Part shown: positions 46,516 through 55,830 of the stretch, piece after piece
Numbering within the stretch: the stretch's first letter is position 1
Layout: each line of letters begins with the position of its first letter
From: Spodoptera frugiperda
Lineage: Eukaryota; Arthropoda; Insecta; Lepidoptera; Noctuidae
Assembly: GCF_023101765.2 (NCBI RefSeq)
Contig: NC_064229.1
Span: 3,228,001 to 3,292,000, forward strand
Direction of reading: 5' to 3'
Length of the DNA: 64,000 nt
Position numbers and translations under genes: made by a program
Notes under the pieces: generated by a model
Databases searched by the model: none
What the model was told of the DNA's origin: nothing
The model's input: only the letters and a program-made list of their open reading frames with translations

Positions 46516-46820
46516 GTGCGGGCCTGCGGACGGCGAGCAAGGGTAGCTCAACGCCCGAACAGAACCAGACCCGTGCGTGCGGCGCGTCGCGTTCCGCGCG
46601 CGCCTCAAAGAGCCATCAGACCACCACAGATGGGGCCCAGCAGGGCTGATGCCTGATCCGGAGCTGCGGACTACCTAGCGGGTTTACCGGGGCTCCGGCT
46701 CGAAAAGCAGGAGAAGGAACGGGGTGGTTTTTAGTCAGTAAGAGTCTGACACTCCCTCTCGCCTCGCCCAAGGCGAGAAAAGTCATTGGATGATTTTCCC
46801 CCCTCAAAAAAAAAAAAAAA
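45534..46820 (+). mobile_element. 5'-truncated R1-clade LINE
   Basis: A GC-rich insert (markedly above its AT-rich surroundings) made of a partial ORF2 (to the stop at 46513-46515), a roughly 290-bp 3' UTR and an A-tail (46806-46820). The insert starts mid-ORF at the reverse-transcriptase thumb region, so endonuclease, ORF1 and catalytic RT motifs are absent. The 3' UTR is the parent of all the C fragments in this window. The exact target duplication and intact A-tail suggest a fairly recent insertion. R1-clade assignment rests on the C-terminal CCHC motif and the YGAPVWA block shared with the second LINE. Confidence 0.92.
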
Positions 46821-47050
46821 AAGCAATCGCCGCCGCCCATGGACACTTGAAATGCCAGAGGCGTTACAAGTGCGTTGCCGGCCTTTTGGGTGTTAAGAAT
46901 TGAGGGGTTGTTGGGGAATCGGGGATTGGGAAATTTGGGAAGATTGGGAAGGGGGGAATTAGGCCTCTCACACAACGCAAGCGTCATTTCACGTCGGTTT
47001 TCGTTGAGGCCGTGGTATCAATCTGGTAGAACCGACCCATTCGTACCATA

Positions 47051-47493
47051 CATGTTTTACTATTATTTTTGTCTTTAAACACAATAGAAATTATACTACA
47101 ACCCAAAATAAATTCAATTAGTTAACAGAATTTCCAATTAGACATTTAAATAATTTACAAGAAAACCGCATTGCAATTGCATTTCTCACGAATTCCTTGT
47201 TACCTCGAACTAATAAGTTTTCCTAATTAAGATGCAACGTCGGTTGCAGTGTGTTCCCGAATTGATGCTCCAATTTCAACCTTCTGGTTTTCGTTATAGA
47301 ATTTAGAATAGAGTGAATACATTTTGTACATATAAGTCGATCTAATCTAGTAAAATTTGCAATTGCAATTGAGCCACCTTGCTGGTTAAAATGTTCGCAA
47401 ATGTTGAGAAAGAGGTATTGAACTTAAAACATGAGTCAAGTCAGACGTTATTGAATTTTCAGTTTTGAAGTAACGCAACGCAACATCTCATTT
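47051..47493. other. No gene seen
   Basis: AT-rich, no recognised element. Confidence 0.4.
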
Positions 47494-47593
47494 ATTTTAT
47501 CCCTGAAGGGGTAGGCAGAGGTGCTCATTACGACACGTAATGCTGCTATACAATGTACACCCACTTTTCACCATTTCTGTTATAAGTCCCAAG
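47494..47593 (-). mobile_element. SINE D 3' fragment, minus strand
   Basis: TTTTATCCCTGAAGGGGTAG, GCAGAGGTGC and CACCCACTTTTCACCATTTC; ends at GTTATAAGTCCCAAGTAAG. The head is missing. Confidence 0.83.
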
Positions 47594-47720
47594 TAAGTTT
47601 TGAAGTACTTGATGTTATAAAGGTTTGTTTTTTGATATGTGGTATCCCTGATAACATAACTGGTAATGTAAGGTATTTACTAAATTAATTTACCAGGATA
47701 ATTAATTTATTTATTTTTGC

Positions 47721-47852
47721 GGCAGGCCCAGAAGGAGATGGTGGGATGAACTCGACGCCTATGAAAAGGATTGGCCACAGAAAGCTCTACATAGAGACGA
47801 GTGGAAGGAGGGTAGGGAGGCCTTTGCCCTGCAGTGGGACGATCACGGCTGA
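47721..47852 (+). pseudogene. RTE-like LINE ORF C-terminus
   Basis: An in-frame stretch of 43 codons plus stop begins GRPRRRWWDELDAYEKDW and ends EAFALQWDDHG. The pattern GRPRRRW-x2-(D/E)-x(n)-W-x(n)-R-x2-W-x3-REAFALQW is typical of the C-terminus of RTE/Dong-type LINEs in Lepidoptera. Everything upstream is lost, so this is a heavily truncated copy. The stop is followed by an AAT/AAAT simple repeat (47852-47877), the usual short-repeat tail. It explains the small F fragments elsewhere. Confidence 0.75.
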
Positions 47853-47877
47853 AAATAATAATAAATAATAAATAATT
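47853..47877. repeat. AAT/AAAT simple-repeat tail
   Basis: AATAATAATAAATAATAAAT follows the LINE stop codon directly. Confidence 0.8.
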
Positions 47878-47896
47878 TACCAGCCACCAAGAGCAT

Positions 47897-47948
47897 CTTA
47901 TGAAATTTTGGTAGATAAAGATGACTTTATCTACCGAAATTTCATAAG
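47897..47948. other. 24-bp near-perfect hairpin
   Basis: CTTATGAAATTTTGGTAG and its continuation GATAAAG pair with the complementary arm at 47925-47948 around the 4-base loop ATGA. One base pair of 24 is mismatched (T opposite G). Located between an RTE-like tail and repeat O. Confidence 0.85.
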
Positions 47949-48005
47949 GGTTCATACCCCAAGTCGCTTGTCATACAATATAAGGGTTATAGCAAGCCCC
48001 TCCTG

Positions 48006-48245
48006 CTACTGTCAATGCGTTTGGTTTCTACCAATCATATTCATTGGTACACATAACTTAGCACTGGTGGAAACGCACTCGGCTAAGCTATGTTTTTTTT
48101 ATGAAAACATTGCATGCTCAAGCTGCACATCTTCCTCGCACAGCTAAATAGCATCAGTATCAGTGGAAACGGTCACATAGTTTCAGATCTTAGCTATTAC
48201 ATCTTCGTAGCGTAGCTACATAACACATCTCTGGCAGAAAAGCAC
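48006..48245 (+). repeat. Repeat O copy
   Basis: Shares with 62408-62530 (opposite strand) the blocks TTTCTACCAATCATATTC, ATTGGTACACATAACTTAGC, CTGGTGGAAACGCACTCGG and CTAAGCTATGTTTT. Further diverged GTGGAAACGGTCACATAG and CTACATAACACATCTCTGGC follow. GCTTAGC and GCTAAGC motifs can pair. Confidence 0.65.
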
Positions 48246-49332
48246 CCAAAGTTTAGTTTCGCCGTGGACATGATGACACAATGCAATCAATTCTGTCCCA
48301 TAAAAAAATATAAAACTGTCTGTCTTATTTATTTGAACATAAGTAAAATAATTTCAGTACTTTTTTCCAGTTTTTTTTTCTCTAGAATGTCTTTTTGTCC
48401 TCCCGGGTATACTTCCCTAATACATTTACGAAATGAACTTAATTAAGGTTCTATTTTTTCTTTTAGCGCTTAAACGTTTATTCCTTAGTATTAGGCGTCT
48501 GTTTTTATTTTCTACTCTGCAAAATGTTTAAATTATCAAGACTCGCTTTGAAATCGAAACTGAAGTTGACATACTGAACTCGATTCTAAAGTCTATGAAA
48601 TGGTGAATTAGATGAATTAAAGAGACTTTTAAACATTAAAAATATTATAAAAAATCTAGATGAGGTCTGCATTTCCTAACGGATTACTCTGAGAAGAAAT
48701 GCCGAAAAGAACTCAGAGTTGTGTTATGTTACATCGAATTACAATTGAATAAACAAATTATACGTCATGCCAGAACCCAATACCAACCCATTTGCTGAGA
48801 ATGTCAAAATCTACCTATATTTTTGCTGCTAATTTTATTTCCAAAATATAATAAAAAGCTATTTTGAGAACAAACAATGAGGCTACTGTAGCAACGAATT
48901 CGTCTTCAATTTCAACTTTACTTCTCTTTAATTAAACCGTAAATGAGGGTCAATAACCTCATTTCCTAACCTCATTTCTAAATAGAAGCAGACATTTAAA
49001 TAGATGGCAAAGGCCCAAACCAAAATAGACCTAACCTTATTAAATATGAAGGTGAAATTTGATTGATAAATTATTTCTAGTTTTCATCGACGGCTGTCAT
49101 TCAAATAAATGTTCTTGAGTTATTCAATGCTTGATGAAATTTGAAACAGTAATCCTTGTATTATGGACGAAATGGAATAGAATAGAAACTAAAAAGCGAA
49201 TATTTTTCGCAATGAATATAATAATTACGTAGTCAAGGGTTACGCAATTTTCACTTTTTATTCTATTGCAATAGAATTTTAAAGACATGTCGACGTCTAG
49301 TCCCAAAAAAAAAAACAATGAACATGAATGAA
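48246..49332. other. No gene seen
   Basis: About 1.1 kb of AT-rich sequence; the short frame at 48264-48446 is unrecognised. Confidence 0.4.
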
Positions 49333-49493
49333 GCTTGCTTTGTGTTTGGTTGTGTGAGTGAGGTTACCAATAACTCTTAAATTCTTAACTCTCCAGCCAC
49401 GCACTTGTAACGCCTCTGGTGTTTTGGGTGTCCATGGGTGGTAGCGATTGCTTACCATCAGGTGTTCTATCTTCTGGATTACCGGCTTATACA
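49333..49493 (+). mobile_element. Repeat B copy, internally deleted
   Basis: GCTTGCTTTGTGTTTGG, GTGTGAGTGAGGTTACC, then directly AATAACTCTTAAATTCTTAA (pyrimidine-rich middle lost) and ACTTGTAACGCCTCTGGTG to ACCGGCTTATACAGT. Confidence 0.83.
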
Positions 49494-50003
49494 GTACCGG
49501 CTAAAAGTCCAAGTCCATGGTTTGCTTGATTTGTTTAAACCCAATGGTGCAGAAGCTAAATTACCTTTAGTAATCAAGTTAATGAGAACTAATTACTTCT
49601 GTAGGTAAGAAGAGATATTAGTCCATTAAGAAGATAACTACAAAACAATTGGCAAGCAAATCACAGGATACCCAGAAAAATCGATATACCAGGAATAGTT
49701 CTAAAGTTAGTGTAAACTTGCGACTTGACTTTCTCTTGATTGTTCCACTAAATTAAGTCAGGCAATATTGAAACTAATGACTAAATTTCCAGCCTAAATG
49801 TTGTTTCGTAATGCAGACTAGGAATCGCAAACATTTGTCCTAAAGTTTGTTTTAACTAAAATATAACACAAATACAGATGGCTTATACCATTAAGTTGGG
49901 GCCACTAAGTTAGAGGTTGATAACAGAGTTTAATCCGTTGATATGCTTTATCAAATTATTTTTATTATTGACCGGGGGTAAAAATCTGTTCTCAGTATTC
50001 TCC
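49494..50003. other. No gene seen
   Basis: AT-rich, no recognised element. Confidence 0.4.
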
Positions 50004-50120
50004 TTGTGTGTGTGCTTGGGTGAGTGTGTGGGTGGGTCTGTGTGTTTGGGTGTATATGTGGGTGGGTTGATGTGAGTTGTGTGTGTGTGTGTGTGAATGT
50101 GCGTATGTGTATAAGTGTAA
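50004..50120. repeat. GT-rich imperfect microsatellite
   Basis: GTGTGTGTG runs interspersed with GGGTGGGT and TATATGTG units over about 115 bp; the longest pure GT run is near 50078-50094. Potential Z-DNA or G-rich structure, no evidence of function. Confidence 0.8.
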
Positions 50121-50462
50121 TTTATTCAAGTACAGATTTTAAAATTCTCTGAATCTGCTCAAAGTTCAGATTTGAATTATGAATTTTCAGCTCTTTTGAG
50201 GGGCGTGATATTTTAGCTTACTTGACAGTACTGACATTATAATTCAAAGAAATTGTTTAGTAACTACATCAATTGTTAAATGAGTTTAGTTATTTCAAGA
50301 AAAACAATCAGTTAGTTTTTTTATTACATAGAATTCAAATATTCTCCACTATAAAAAAGCATAGAGCGGGCAACTTCAGGGCCCGCAACAAAAAACCATA
50401 TTCGCATTTTTGATGTGAAATTTTGTGCACGGTAGTAAAACAAGTGGCAGGACAAATAAAAC

Positions 50463-50653
50463 ATGGCGCCGCCCACGAAAATATTTGTCGAAAAAATGTT
50501 GAGTCGACCAGCGAGCAGTGTAGCGTTGGGAGCCAGGAAATATTTGGCTACCGAACATTATATTCGTGTCGATTTCTGCCATAGGTTGCTGCCCATCGAT
50601 AGAGCTAAACTTTTTAGAGACCCTTTCGTTAAAATTTTTTTGGACTTAATTGG
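50463..50653 (+). other. Unknown open frame cut by LINE insertion
   Basis: ATG at 50463 in a reasonable Kozak setting (AAACATGG). About 64 codons precede the LINE target site; they begin MAPPTKIFVEKMLSRPASS and include RVDFCHRLLPIDRAKLF. Composition is protein-like and less AT-rich than its surroundings. After the LINE (from 53582) the same frame would end within five codons, while the +1 frame continues with charged residues (KFGDGDSNILNDENDRE) to about 53704. It could be a decayed gene or element, or chance. A minus-strand frame (50376-50582) overlaps. Not recognised. Confidence 0.2.
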
Positions 50654-51023
50654 TTTTTTTGTTTTTATTGGGACAAGCCCGCCACAACCTCCCATACCGC
50701 TGCAACTCCTGTAAGCCAGGATCTACAGTAGATACAAACATGAAAACACCGGAACACTGAAGTCCGGCGCGTCCCAGGGAAATGAATGACTGTCTTGGAT
50801 CCCGCAACGAAACAAATCAGAAGATGTTATTAGAGGAGAAGAAAAGAAAACGATAGTTTCCACTTCCCTCGGTGAATTTAATGCAGGAGACAGGATGACT
50901 TAAGCCTTAAGCCACAAAAGAGACTGCACAACTGGGAGAAGCCCAGTCGCCAAGCACCACGGAAATTTTACTTAAAACTAAAATATTAAATGCTAATACT
51001 AAATGGGTCCTATGCGTGAGCTG

Positions 51024-52293
51024 TTATACTTGCTTCCAATAATAGGTATGGCAAAAACGCCTAAACGCACGGAAATTTGCTCGAGACTCCACAAGGTCCG
51101 TGTAATAAACTACACCTGATGAAACAATTAAATTATCCAACATAGTGTTACGCTCAGATTGCCAGAGACCACACTCCCAGAGTATGTGATGGGCGGATTG
51201 CTCATGTTGCAACTCCGCTGTCGAACATTGGCACCATGGTGAATCAACGAGTTTAAATGAGAACAATTTGCTTTTAAAGTTGCCATGGCCAGTAAGAAAT
51301 TGGGCAACACAGTGATCCACCTCCAACCATGTCCTCTCCAGTCGCTCATACACGGATGGAAAGAATTGATAGAGGTGGCGGCCCTTGGTAGAAGATTCCC
51401 ATCTACACTGCCACTCAGTCAGAAGTTCATCCCAGACGTCCGTTAATGGCTTGAGCAATCTATCAATTTTGCTTCGATCACGTTGTGCTAGAAAGTTTGC
51501 GGAAAAGTTAGGTCTCGCATTATAGTACATGGCAGCACGTCGCTGCACCTCAAGATCGACTGGAAGTAGTCCCGCGAGCACAGGTAGGGCCTCTGTGCTA
51601 ACCGTCCTATAAGCCTTACACAGAAAGATCAAGGCTAGACGCTGACCTTGGAGAAGCTTTCGCCGTACCGCGCCTATTGTGGCCCTATCAGCCCATACTG
51701 GTGCCCCGTAGCACACGCATCCCAGGTAGGTTGCTCCGTAGATGGTCCTGAGCGTAAGAAAAGAGAGACCCCAGGTAGCCTTCGAAATTCGCGTGAGCGC
51801 ATAGAAATTGTTTTTGGCTTTCTCACTAATAGTCTTAATATGTTCAATAAAAGAAAAGTTTTTTTCTAGGACTAGACCGAGATAGCAAACCGACTCCTTA
51901 CGTTTGACGGGAACGTTATTGAATTTAATAGACGGCCATGATTTCAAATTTCCTTTAAGCAATAATTGATAGGTTTTATGGGGTGCAAAAGTTAATCGAT
52001 TACGTTCGCCCCATCGCGAGATCCTACTGAGGCAGTCCTTAGCTAAATTCTCTAGTCCGGCGCGGGTATTTGATTGTATTAACAAAAGGCCATCATCCGC
52101 ATATCCAGTCAATGTACAACCAGAAGGAAGGGGGGTCGCGAGCAAATCATCAAACCCTAAATTCCACAGATACGGGCCAATAACCGAGCCCTGAGGACAT
52201 CCCATTGACAACGACTTCGACCGAGAAAAATTACCAAGTTTCAGTTTTACAGAACCGTGAAGAAAATAAGTGTATAATAGTTTGTATATGTTA
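51024..52293 (-). pseudogene. R1-clade reverse transcriptase, C-terminal part
   Basis: Contains RT motif GCPQGSVIGPYLWNL (about 52160-52202), the catalytic YADD at 52092-52103, LTFAPHKTYQLLL, YLGLVLEKNFSF (motif 7), CYGAPVWA, LTGHGNFKSKLFSF and a terminal zinc-knuckle-like C-x-C-x12-H-x4-C (CQC to HILWEC). The frame is open throughout with no internal stop. The GCPQGSV-xGP-xLWN form of the motif is characteristic of R1-clade LINEs. The apparent extra N-terminal residues from 52346 come from the MITE end, not the LINE. Without its upstream half in one piece the protein is not functional. Confidence 0.92.
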
Positions 52294-52297
52294 CTAA

Positions 52298-53349
52298 CCA
52301 CTCTAACGTCCATGGATAGCACGGTATCCAAAAAAAGGAGCGTCATACGTCCATGGATACTATAGTATCCAAAGTGACGAGTTCTGTTTAACTCCCTCTA
52401 GTTTAAAATACGGTCTTGTTTGGTGAGTTTTGACTGATTATCTATACAGCTGAATAAATTGTTCGACGAAAAAATAAGACATGGCGTTGTAATATGCTTT
52501 GACAAACAAAATATAAATTTTTAAAGTTAGTTGACTCGTTTTTGAAGTGTTTTTGTGAGTTCCAACAATTATGTCGTAAATACTACAGTTTTGTTTAATT
52601 TATCTTGCAAGTGTTATACATCAAAATAAACTAGAAGATTTGTGCTTTACGATGATGTATAAATATCACAGTTTTAGCTGATAAATCTAGTCTAATTTTA
52701 ACTTCAAACGATTGTTGTTTCGAAAAAAATGGCCGGTCTGGTGTTGGCCACTTTTAGTTTTGTTTATACATATTTTACATACTTTGCATTACAATAGTAT
52801 ATAAAATATCGAAATACATTTCGTAATAAGCAAAATAATAAATTTTTCAAAGAGAAATATACTAAATTCATTGAAGATTCCATAATAATGTCAATGTGTT
52901 CCTCAGGTTTTTTGATGTGTAAAATTACGAGTAGTGTTTTCTTTCGATTTAATTACAATACTTAGAGTTAACCGAATATAATCATATATACATCAAAAGA
53001 AAGGGTAATGAGTCTAGTTTGTTGTAAAAATATTTTATTGATAAAATATGCAATAGTTGTGCCGTATATTCTAAAAAGGTAGAAATAATTCTGTTTTTTT
53101 TCTGTGTTTCATGTTTAACCCGTTTTATTGTATTTTAAAGATTAACTAAAGATTGAAAAAAATCGTTAAGATTAATCAGTATTCTTCAATCTTTTTTTTT
53201 GGTATTCTTTTCTTTATTCTAGGCATTACGGTTCAGTAGCTATATAGGTTTTTTGTTACGACGAACTTGCGAGTCGCGCGCGGTTCGGATGCCGTGCGCG
53301 GCTGGACGTTAGAGAGATAAACGGTCGCGCGGGCCGGACGTTTGAGTGG
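52298..53349. mobile_element. TTAA-type MITE inserted in LINE RT
   Basis: Ends CCACTCTAACGTCC (52298-52311) and GGACGTTTGAGTGG (53336-53349) are 14-bp TIRs with one mismatch. Flanks are CTAA (52294-52297) and TTAA (53350-53353), a 4-bp target duplication of the piggyBac type with one mutation. Removing the element plus one copy of the flank puts the two RT segments back in the same reading frame, so the boundaries are firm. Subterminal repeats: ACGTCCATGGATA occurs twice at the left, with a perfect palindrome GGATACTATAGTATCC at 52355-52370, and an inverted CTCTAACGTCC copy lies at 53304-53314. The right 100 bp is GC-rich (GAGTCGCGCGCGGTTCGG). No transposase ORF. Confidence 0.88.
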
Positions 53350-53353
53350 TTAA

Positions 53354-53540
53354 AGCAACCACGACCCTTCAGTTTAAGGAGTAGCATTGGCCACCACGCG
53401 TTATCAAAGGCACCGGAAATGTCTAGAAAAATGCCTACTACATATTTGTGCTCAGACGAAGTCACTATGGTACGGACAGAGAGAGCTGCGTCCACAGTAG
53501 ATTTGCCCACAGTAAAACCAAATCGATGATTGCCCGGTGG
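53354..53540 (-). pseudogene. R1-clade reverse transcriptase, N-terminal part
   Basis: In minus sense it encodes PGNHRFGFTVGKSTVDAA (RT motif 1/2 region) and FLDISGAFDNAWW, which contains the first catalytic aspartate (motif A, about 53400-53429), ending at KLKGRGC against the MITE boundary. The frame agrees with the downstream RT part when the MITE is removed. GTG, not ATG, begins the local open stretch, as expected for an internal fragment. Confidence 0.9.
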
Positions 53541-53573
53541 ACCGAAATTTCACAATAATCAATTTGGTTTTAC
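53512..53573. repeat. Fold-back at the LINE 5' edge
   Basis: GTAAAACCAAATCGATGATTG (53512-53532 on the plus strand) is repeated inverted at 53553-53573 with two mismatches and a 20-base loop. The outer arm lies exactly at the target-site boundary. Confidence 0.85.
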
Positions 53574-53690
53574 TTAATTGGTTATCGTTTTATAGATTGA
53601 GTTTTTATCTCGTATTTTTCAACCTAAATTTGGAGATGGAGATTCTAATATTTTGAACGATGAAAATGACCGAGAACTTATAAAAAAGAT

Positions 53691-53919
53691 ATGCTTCGTT
53701 GATTGAGTGATCGCAAGTGCGACTTCCGGGCTAAGGGTCTCGAGTTCGATTCCCGGGTCGGGTAAAGTATTACAGGACTCCTTTCGGTTTTTCGAAAATT
53801 TCTTAGTTAGCACGGAGTCTGAAATTGTGTCCAGTATATGGCAATAGGCTCACCATCACATGGGACTTTTATCTCTGCTACTACTACTTACTACCCTTTG
53901 GACATAAAAAGCGTGACGT
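53691..53919 (+). mobile_element. SINE D copy
   Basis: TGCTTCGTTGATTGAGTGAT head, box B GTTCGATTCCCGGGTCGGG, and the GGTTTTTCGAAAATTTCTTA block. A deletion removes the GTGGGTGTACATTGTACA region before CTACCCTTTGGACATAAAAA and GCGTGACG. Confidence 0.87.
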
Positions 53920-54041
53920 CTTCTTTCACAGTATTAACCTGGTTCTCCTGTTTCCGAACAACGAGAAAAAAAAACCTTTAAACAAAAAACCTATTTCAAT
54001 TCGAAAAATCTGTTCACTGATGTGTCTTGTACATATTGCAT

Positions 54042-54800
54042 GTACATATCGACACCAGCAATTTATACTACGCTAACTAGAAAAAGCGTACTTTACAGTA
54101 GAGGCGTTTAAAGGGAAAAACGTGATAACTTTTACATTAATTAAGATACTTTTTTGAAATTTGGTATGCTTAATATTTAATTTATTCATTGTAATACCTC
54201 ATATTTATATTTCCTTAATTATTTCTATTTTTTGATTTAGCGCAAGTTAGCCGTATATAAACGTAATTCATCAAAAAATGTTACATCTTATACACGTCTA
54301 ACTAATGTTAGCGTAGTGTAGTACGGGAGGTCGTAGTGCATGATCAATCATCTGATGCATATTTCAATATTTTTATAAAGAACATGTACTTACTTACAAA
54401 AAGAATAGTCAACGTACCATTAATAAACTAATTAATACGTTAACACATAAGTATTTACTATGTAAAAGTCGCTAAGTAGTTCATTTTACAAACGAACAAG
54501 TATACACACCAACGCTCTAAACTACGCTAACTATGAGTTAGTGCAGTGTTGCACGAACTTTGACCAAAATGATCCCCGCGCACACTCCGCTAATAATAGT
54601 TGGCGTAATATAAATCGAGTGATTTCAAAAATTACCTTTACTTAGCGTTTTATAAGATTTGTAACTTTCTTATTTTTGCATATTTCTTCTCAATTTTTTT
54701 ACGACGTATGTAAAAACACATTTTAAGCAACTTGGCATAAAAAAACGTTTTTACCAAATTTCGAGTTAGCGTAGTATAAATTGCTGGTGTCGATATGTAC
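54042..54800. mobile_element. MITE with identical 37-bp TIRs
   Basis: The left arm (54042-54078) and right arm (54764-54800) are perfect inverted repeats over 37 bp, beginning GTACATATCGACACCAGC and ending inward in TACTACGCTAACT. The inner motif AGTTAGCGTAGT recurs inside the 759-bp element: 54245-54261 (diverged), 54307-54317, 54522-54533 (inverted) and 54598-54615 (AGTTGGCGTAATATAAAT). No ORF above background. Flanks (TTGCAT and GCTACG) show no clear target duplication, so the superfamily is open. Confidence 0.85.
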
Positions 54801-54982
54801 GCTACGTATCCTCAAACACGTTACGTCCTTAGAGATTTCTAACAGACTACGTACAATAAAATAAAATTTCACGCATTTGGTTGGTTACCTTAAGAAATCT
54901 TCTTATATATTAATGTCTTTAAATTCTTTACATGTCATCTGTAAGGCTCTGTGAGAGATAATTTAATCATAACATAAGTTAG

Positions 54983-55026
54983 TGTATTGATAAGCGTATG
55001 TACTACTACATACGCTTATCAATACA
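54983..55026. other. Perfect 20-bp hairpin
   Basis: TGTATTGATAAGCGTATGTA (54983-55002) and its exact reverse complement (55007-55026) flank a 4-base loop CTAC. ACAGGGTG follows immediately, a motif seen at ends of CAGGGTG-type MITEs (compare 2606). Confidence 0.85.
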
Positions 55027-55125
55027 GGGTGAAAATTACTTTATATGATGTGGGAGGAAATCTAAGCTCTGAGATCATTCGTCCAATGCTTGAGGCAGTC
55101 ACGTGTAAAGTTAATCACATTGTCA

Positions 55126-55180
55126 CACTAATATTATAAATGTACAAGTTTGTTGGTTTGGAACTGATACGTCCTTCAAG
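55126..55180 (+). repeat. Repeat I 5' fragment
   Basis: CACTAATATTATAAATGTAC and GTTTGTTGGTTTGGAACTGA, the start of the Helitron-like family, then breaks off. Confidence 0.5.
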
Positions 55181-55200
55181 AAAATAGCGTACTCCTTTTT

Positions 55201-55313
55201 AAACGGCCGGCAACGCACCTGTGTCTCCTCTGGTGTTGCGGGTGTCCATGGACGGCACTGATCGTCTACCATCAGGTGAACTGACTGCTTGTTTGCCTAG
55301 GAAGCATAAAAAA
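55201..55313 (+). mobile_element. Repeat B-related 3' fragment
   Basis: AACGGCCGGCAACGCACCTG, TCTGGTGTTGCGGGTGTCC, CTACCATCAGGTGAACTGAC, then AAGCATAAAAAATG. It is consistently different from other B copies, so it may belong to a sister family. Confidence 0.72.
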
Positions 55314-55830
55314 TGACTGTTTGAGCGTCAATCAGGCTAAAATTACTGAATGAATTTGGAATGAAAAAAATGAAATTTGGTATAGAGACACAGCATAACC
55401 TATATCTCGTGACTTGGGTGATAAGACACTTTTTATCCCACAAAAACGCGTAGTAATATAGTATTAGAAAAAAGATAAGAACATAAGAGAAGATAAAGAT
55501 AATAACAAAACATGTTTCCAAAATTAATTAACGATTGCAAGAACTTCGATCCGGATAACGATTGAGTCTTAATTATCCGTCTTTGAACTGGTTCGCACGG
55601 TTGAAACTTGTTCCTTGGGATCTGGTTGCAAGTTGTCAACTTTTCAAGGAACGACTTCAAGCTTTGACAAAGACACGTCTGTTGATAGTTTAAGTTTCAA
55701 GTTAGCGTTTGTGCAACTGAGATGTTGAAATGTTACAAATGTTCTTTGTGTGTTAATGTAAGGATTTCTGATTGTTACTTGATGTTGATGGTACAAATGA
55801 CCTTGAAAACTTCCATAAAAAGGTGTTTGT
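55314..55830. other. No gene seen
   Basis: AT-rich; overlapping minus frames at 55297-55838 are unrecognised. Confidence 0.4.

Larger units (their letters stand above)
45476..47050 (-). mobile_element. Repeat B split by a 1.3-kb LINE
   Basis: The left part (45476-45533) is the tail end of B in reverse sense. The right part (46835-47050) is the remainder, to GACCCATTCGTACCATACATG. The LINE insert is bounded by AAGCAATCGCCGCC at 45520-45533 and 46821-46834, an exact 14-bp target duplication. Confidence 0.93.
50654..53571 (-). mobile_element. R1-clade LINE, 5'-truncated, split by a MITE
   Basis: The exact 10-bp target duplication ACTTAATTGG lies at 50644-50653 and 53572-53581. In minus sense the element runs from a small fold-back at its 5' edge, through the RT fingers/palm segment (53354-53540), is interrupted by a 1052-bp MITE, then continues RT to C-terminus (stop at 51024-51026) and a 3' UTR of about 370 bp. 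An AATAAA signal (complement of 50664-50669) and an A-rich tail finish it. ORF1 and endonuclease are missing. It is distinct in sequence and base composition from the GC-rich LINE at 45534. Confidence 0.93.

Noticed and set aside
47897..47948. miRNA precursor
   Set aside because: A 4-nt loop and near-perfect 24-bp stem do not fit a canonical insect pre-miRNA; no conserved seed recognised.
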